NCBI GenBank assembly: GCA_002423615.1
Contig: DIKO01000105.1
Location: 4,705 to 68,704 of the forward strand
Source of the DNA: Desulfobacteraceae bacterium UBA5616
GTDB lineage: Bacteria; Desulfobacterota; Desulfobacteria; Desulfobacterales; UBA5616
DNA: 64,000 nt
Direction: 5' to 3'
Below are positions 62,884 through 64,000 of this stretch, piece after piece. The notes beneath the pieces are model-generated. The model had not been told where the DNA came from. It was given only the letters and a program-made list of their open reading frames with translations, and did no database searches. The position numbers were made by a program, and so were the translations under genes. Positions within the stretch are counted from its first letter, which is position 1. Every line of letters starts with the position of its first letter.

Positions 62884-62925
62884 TTAGTTGACTGACTAAT
62901 TAATAATTTGTTTGTGTGATGTCAA
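62884..62925 (-). promoter_or_regulatory. qhp promoter with TetR-type operator
   Basis: On the minus strand TTGACA (62925-62920), a 17-base spacer and TAATTA (62902-62897) form a promoter. The palindrome TTAGT-TGACTG-ACTAA (62884-62899), extended by flanking ATTATT/AATAAT, overlaps the -10 and start region. It is the obvious site for the divergent TetR regulator. Confidence 0.65.
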
Positions 62926-62965
62926 CCTTTTTTATACGCGGTAATACCTTTTTCAGGATCGGGCA

Positions 62966-63586
62966 ATGGCCAGAAATAACGACGCAGCCGGAAAAAAAAT
63001 CCAGATTTTACAGGCACTGGATCACTGCCTCCAGGAAAAATCCTTTGACCGGACATCCATCAAGGACATTGCCCGGGCCGCCGGGGTGAATCATGGGCTG
63101 CTGCATTATTATTTCAAAAGCAAGGAAGACATCCTGATCAACTATATCGACTATGTCATGGATCTTTACAAATCCATGCTGGACGAGTGGCTTAAGTCCA
63201 ACAGCATCCCCGGCATGGATCCAAAACTCCGAATTGAAGCCTTTTTCGAATTCATGAGCGAAAGGGTTACGTTGAACAAAACCCTTTCCGCGGTCTTTAT
63301 CGAGATATGGGAAATCGCGCTCTATAATCCCAATGTCCGAACCAAATTGCAGCGGACCTACGGGGAATGGATCGGATTTCTGACAAACATGCTGATCCCC
63401 ATCGCCGGCGACCCGGCCCTGACCCGTCAAATCGCTACCGCAGCCATTGCGTTTCTCGAGGGCATGGCCCTCTTTTCGATCCTTCTTGATACGGATGCAA
63501 GGGATTTTCATGAAACGCTTCGCGGATTCGGTAAAAACATCATCTCGGTCGCGGAAAAACCATACCCCTGCCGGGACGCGTTATGA
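62966..63586 (+). CDS. TetR/AcrR-family regulator of the qhp operon
   Basis: A 206-residue TetR protein. The HTH is at about residues 25-55 (FDRTSIKDIARAAGVNHGLL, then HYYFKSKEDILINYI). The C-terminal domain is the helical effector-binding type. It is divergent from qhpA, with the palindrome between them. In Paracoccus the qhp genes respond to n-butylamine through the AraC-type QhpR, so a TetR regulator is a different control. An amine, aldehyde or acyl-CoA effector is plausible. Confidence 0.92.
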   Translation: MARNNDAAGKKIQILQALDHCLQEKSFDRTSIKDIARAAGVNHGLLHYYFKSKEDILINYIDYVMDLYKSMLDEWLKSNSIPGMDPKLRIEAFFEFMSERVTLNKTLSAVFIEIWEIALYNPNVRTKLQRTYGEWIGFLTNMLIPIAGDPALTRQIATAAIAFLEGMALFSILLDTDARDFHETLRGFGKNIISVAEKPYPCRDAL

Positions 63587-63897
63587 ATAAACCTGGATAC
63601 TCCTTCAATCGGCGATGGGTAAGGTAGTGCCGCTCTCCCAAGGATGGGGAGCCTGTCTATAATATTTTACTGACCCGTTACTTTTATTGACTAATCGATC
63701 GTCTTTGAGTTAAAGATAACCTGTCTTCTTTTCTCCTGTTTCCCACACACTTAAACTGACTTCCCTGCCCTTTTTTGGGGGTGCTGAATGACTGCTCAAA
63801 GAATAAAGAATGGAATATCGGCCATATAATACAATGGCAGTGACTATATCGAGATTGAACTTCTTTTTAATTTGAACCCGAATAGGGGGCCTGAATC
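63587..63897. other. Intergenic stretch without a gene
   Basis: About 310 bases between the TetR stop and the amidase fragment. It is AT-rich in its middle, with a few T-runs (CCCTTTTTTGGGGG near 63771). I see no convincing coding frame, tRNA or long inverted repeat. The last part provides a weak GGGGG site before the ATG at 63898. Confidence 0.5.
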
Positions 63898-63993
63898 ATG
63901 ACGGAAATATCCAGAATGGATGCAACCGCACAAGCTGAATTAATCAGGAAGGGTGAGATTTCAGCTGTGGAACTGGTCCCAAAACAAGCGTAA
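63898..63993 (+). pseudogene. N-terminal fragment of an amidase-family gene
   Basis: The frame from ATG reads MDATAQAELIRKGEISAVEL near its start, the typical N-terminus of amidase-signature proteins, then stops after 31 residues at 63991-63993. Family members are 450-500 residues and continue from this point with a helix ending near IEALNP. Either a frameshift lies close to the end of the window, with the rest outside it, or this is a remnant. Confidence 0.45.
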
Positions 63994-64000
63994 TTAAAAT

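Noticed and set aside
1..64000. CRISPR arrays, insertion sequences, rRNA genes, integrase-type mobile elements
   Set aside because: I saw no repeat-spacer arrays, transposase or integrase frames, or rRNA sequence in the window.

Overview
The window looks like chromosome from a strictly anaerobic Desulfobacterota (deltaproteobacterial), sulfate-reducer-like bacterium. The grounds are a DsrK/HdrD-type iron-sulfur oxidoreductase, the mercury-methylation pair hgcA-hgcB, four acyl-CoA dehydrogenases with an electron-transfer flavoprotein, many two-component systems with sigma-54 elements, a multiheme cytochrome, and two genes that make sense only if UGA is read as selenocysteine. This is inferred from gene content; no species is assigned.

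Layout. 1-4 kb: start of a TrkH/KtrB potassium transporter, a Cys-rich unknown protein, and an NtrC-type two-component pair. 4.2-6 kb: a divergent DsrK-like Fe-S oxidoreductase that reads through an in-frame TGA (selenocysteine 244). 6-15 kb: TauE-type exporter behind a strong promoter with an overlapping palindrome, GDT1-like transporter, transketolase, a broken CoA-transferase, an acetoacetate-decarboxylase-like protein, and an acyl-CoA dehydrogenase-etfB-etfA-radical SAM operon. 15-23 kb: anion transporter with a sensor kinase and receiver behind a sigma-54 promoter, DUF169, XRE regulator, P-loop protein, esterase. 23-32 kb: ferredoxin, MFS, DUF4124, acyl-CoA dehydrogenase, a phosphotransferase remnant, a frameshifted DUF748 gene, and a PAS kinase. 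32.9-37.2 kb: a putative small RNA, then arsR-hgcA-hgcB-MFS-SDR. 37-44 kb: two acyl-CoA dehydrogenases, a sensor kinase with a binding lipoprotein, MOSC. 44.4-53.4 kb: tRNA-Leu and housekeeping genes (ribF, def, fmt, rsmB, rpe, aroQ), a J-domain protein, a LuxR-type regulator and an amidohydrolase. 53.4-62.8 kb: a nine-gene minus-strand operon for a quinohemoprotein amine dehydrogenase (QHNDH). 62.9-63.6 kb: a divergent TetR regulator. The window ends in an amidase fragment.

Highlights. (1) The qhp operon has the structural genes (qhpA, qhpC, qhpB), the radical-SAM crosslinker (qhpD), the leader protease (qhpE) and the exporter (qhpF). It shows no FAD monooxygenase QhpG, which hydroxylates the tryptophan precursor of the CTQ cofactor with O2. 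In its place are two peptidase-U32 proteins whose lengths and cysteine patterns resemble UbiU and UbiV, which carry out O2-independent hydroxylation in ubiquinone synthesis. An anaerobic route to CTQ is therefore a specific hypothesis. (2) HgcB continues past an in-frame TGA into the expected HgcB tail ending in Cys-Cys. The TGA falls at residue 73, the position of a conserved cysteine, and a SECIS-like hairpin follows, so HgcB appears to be a selenoprotein. (3) The DsrK-like protein also has TGA plus a hairpin at a conserved cysteine.

Several genes are decayed (CoA-transferase, phosphotransferase, DUF748, amidase fragment), so part of the window seems to be under relaxed selection; sequencing errors could explain the single-base cases.
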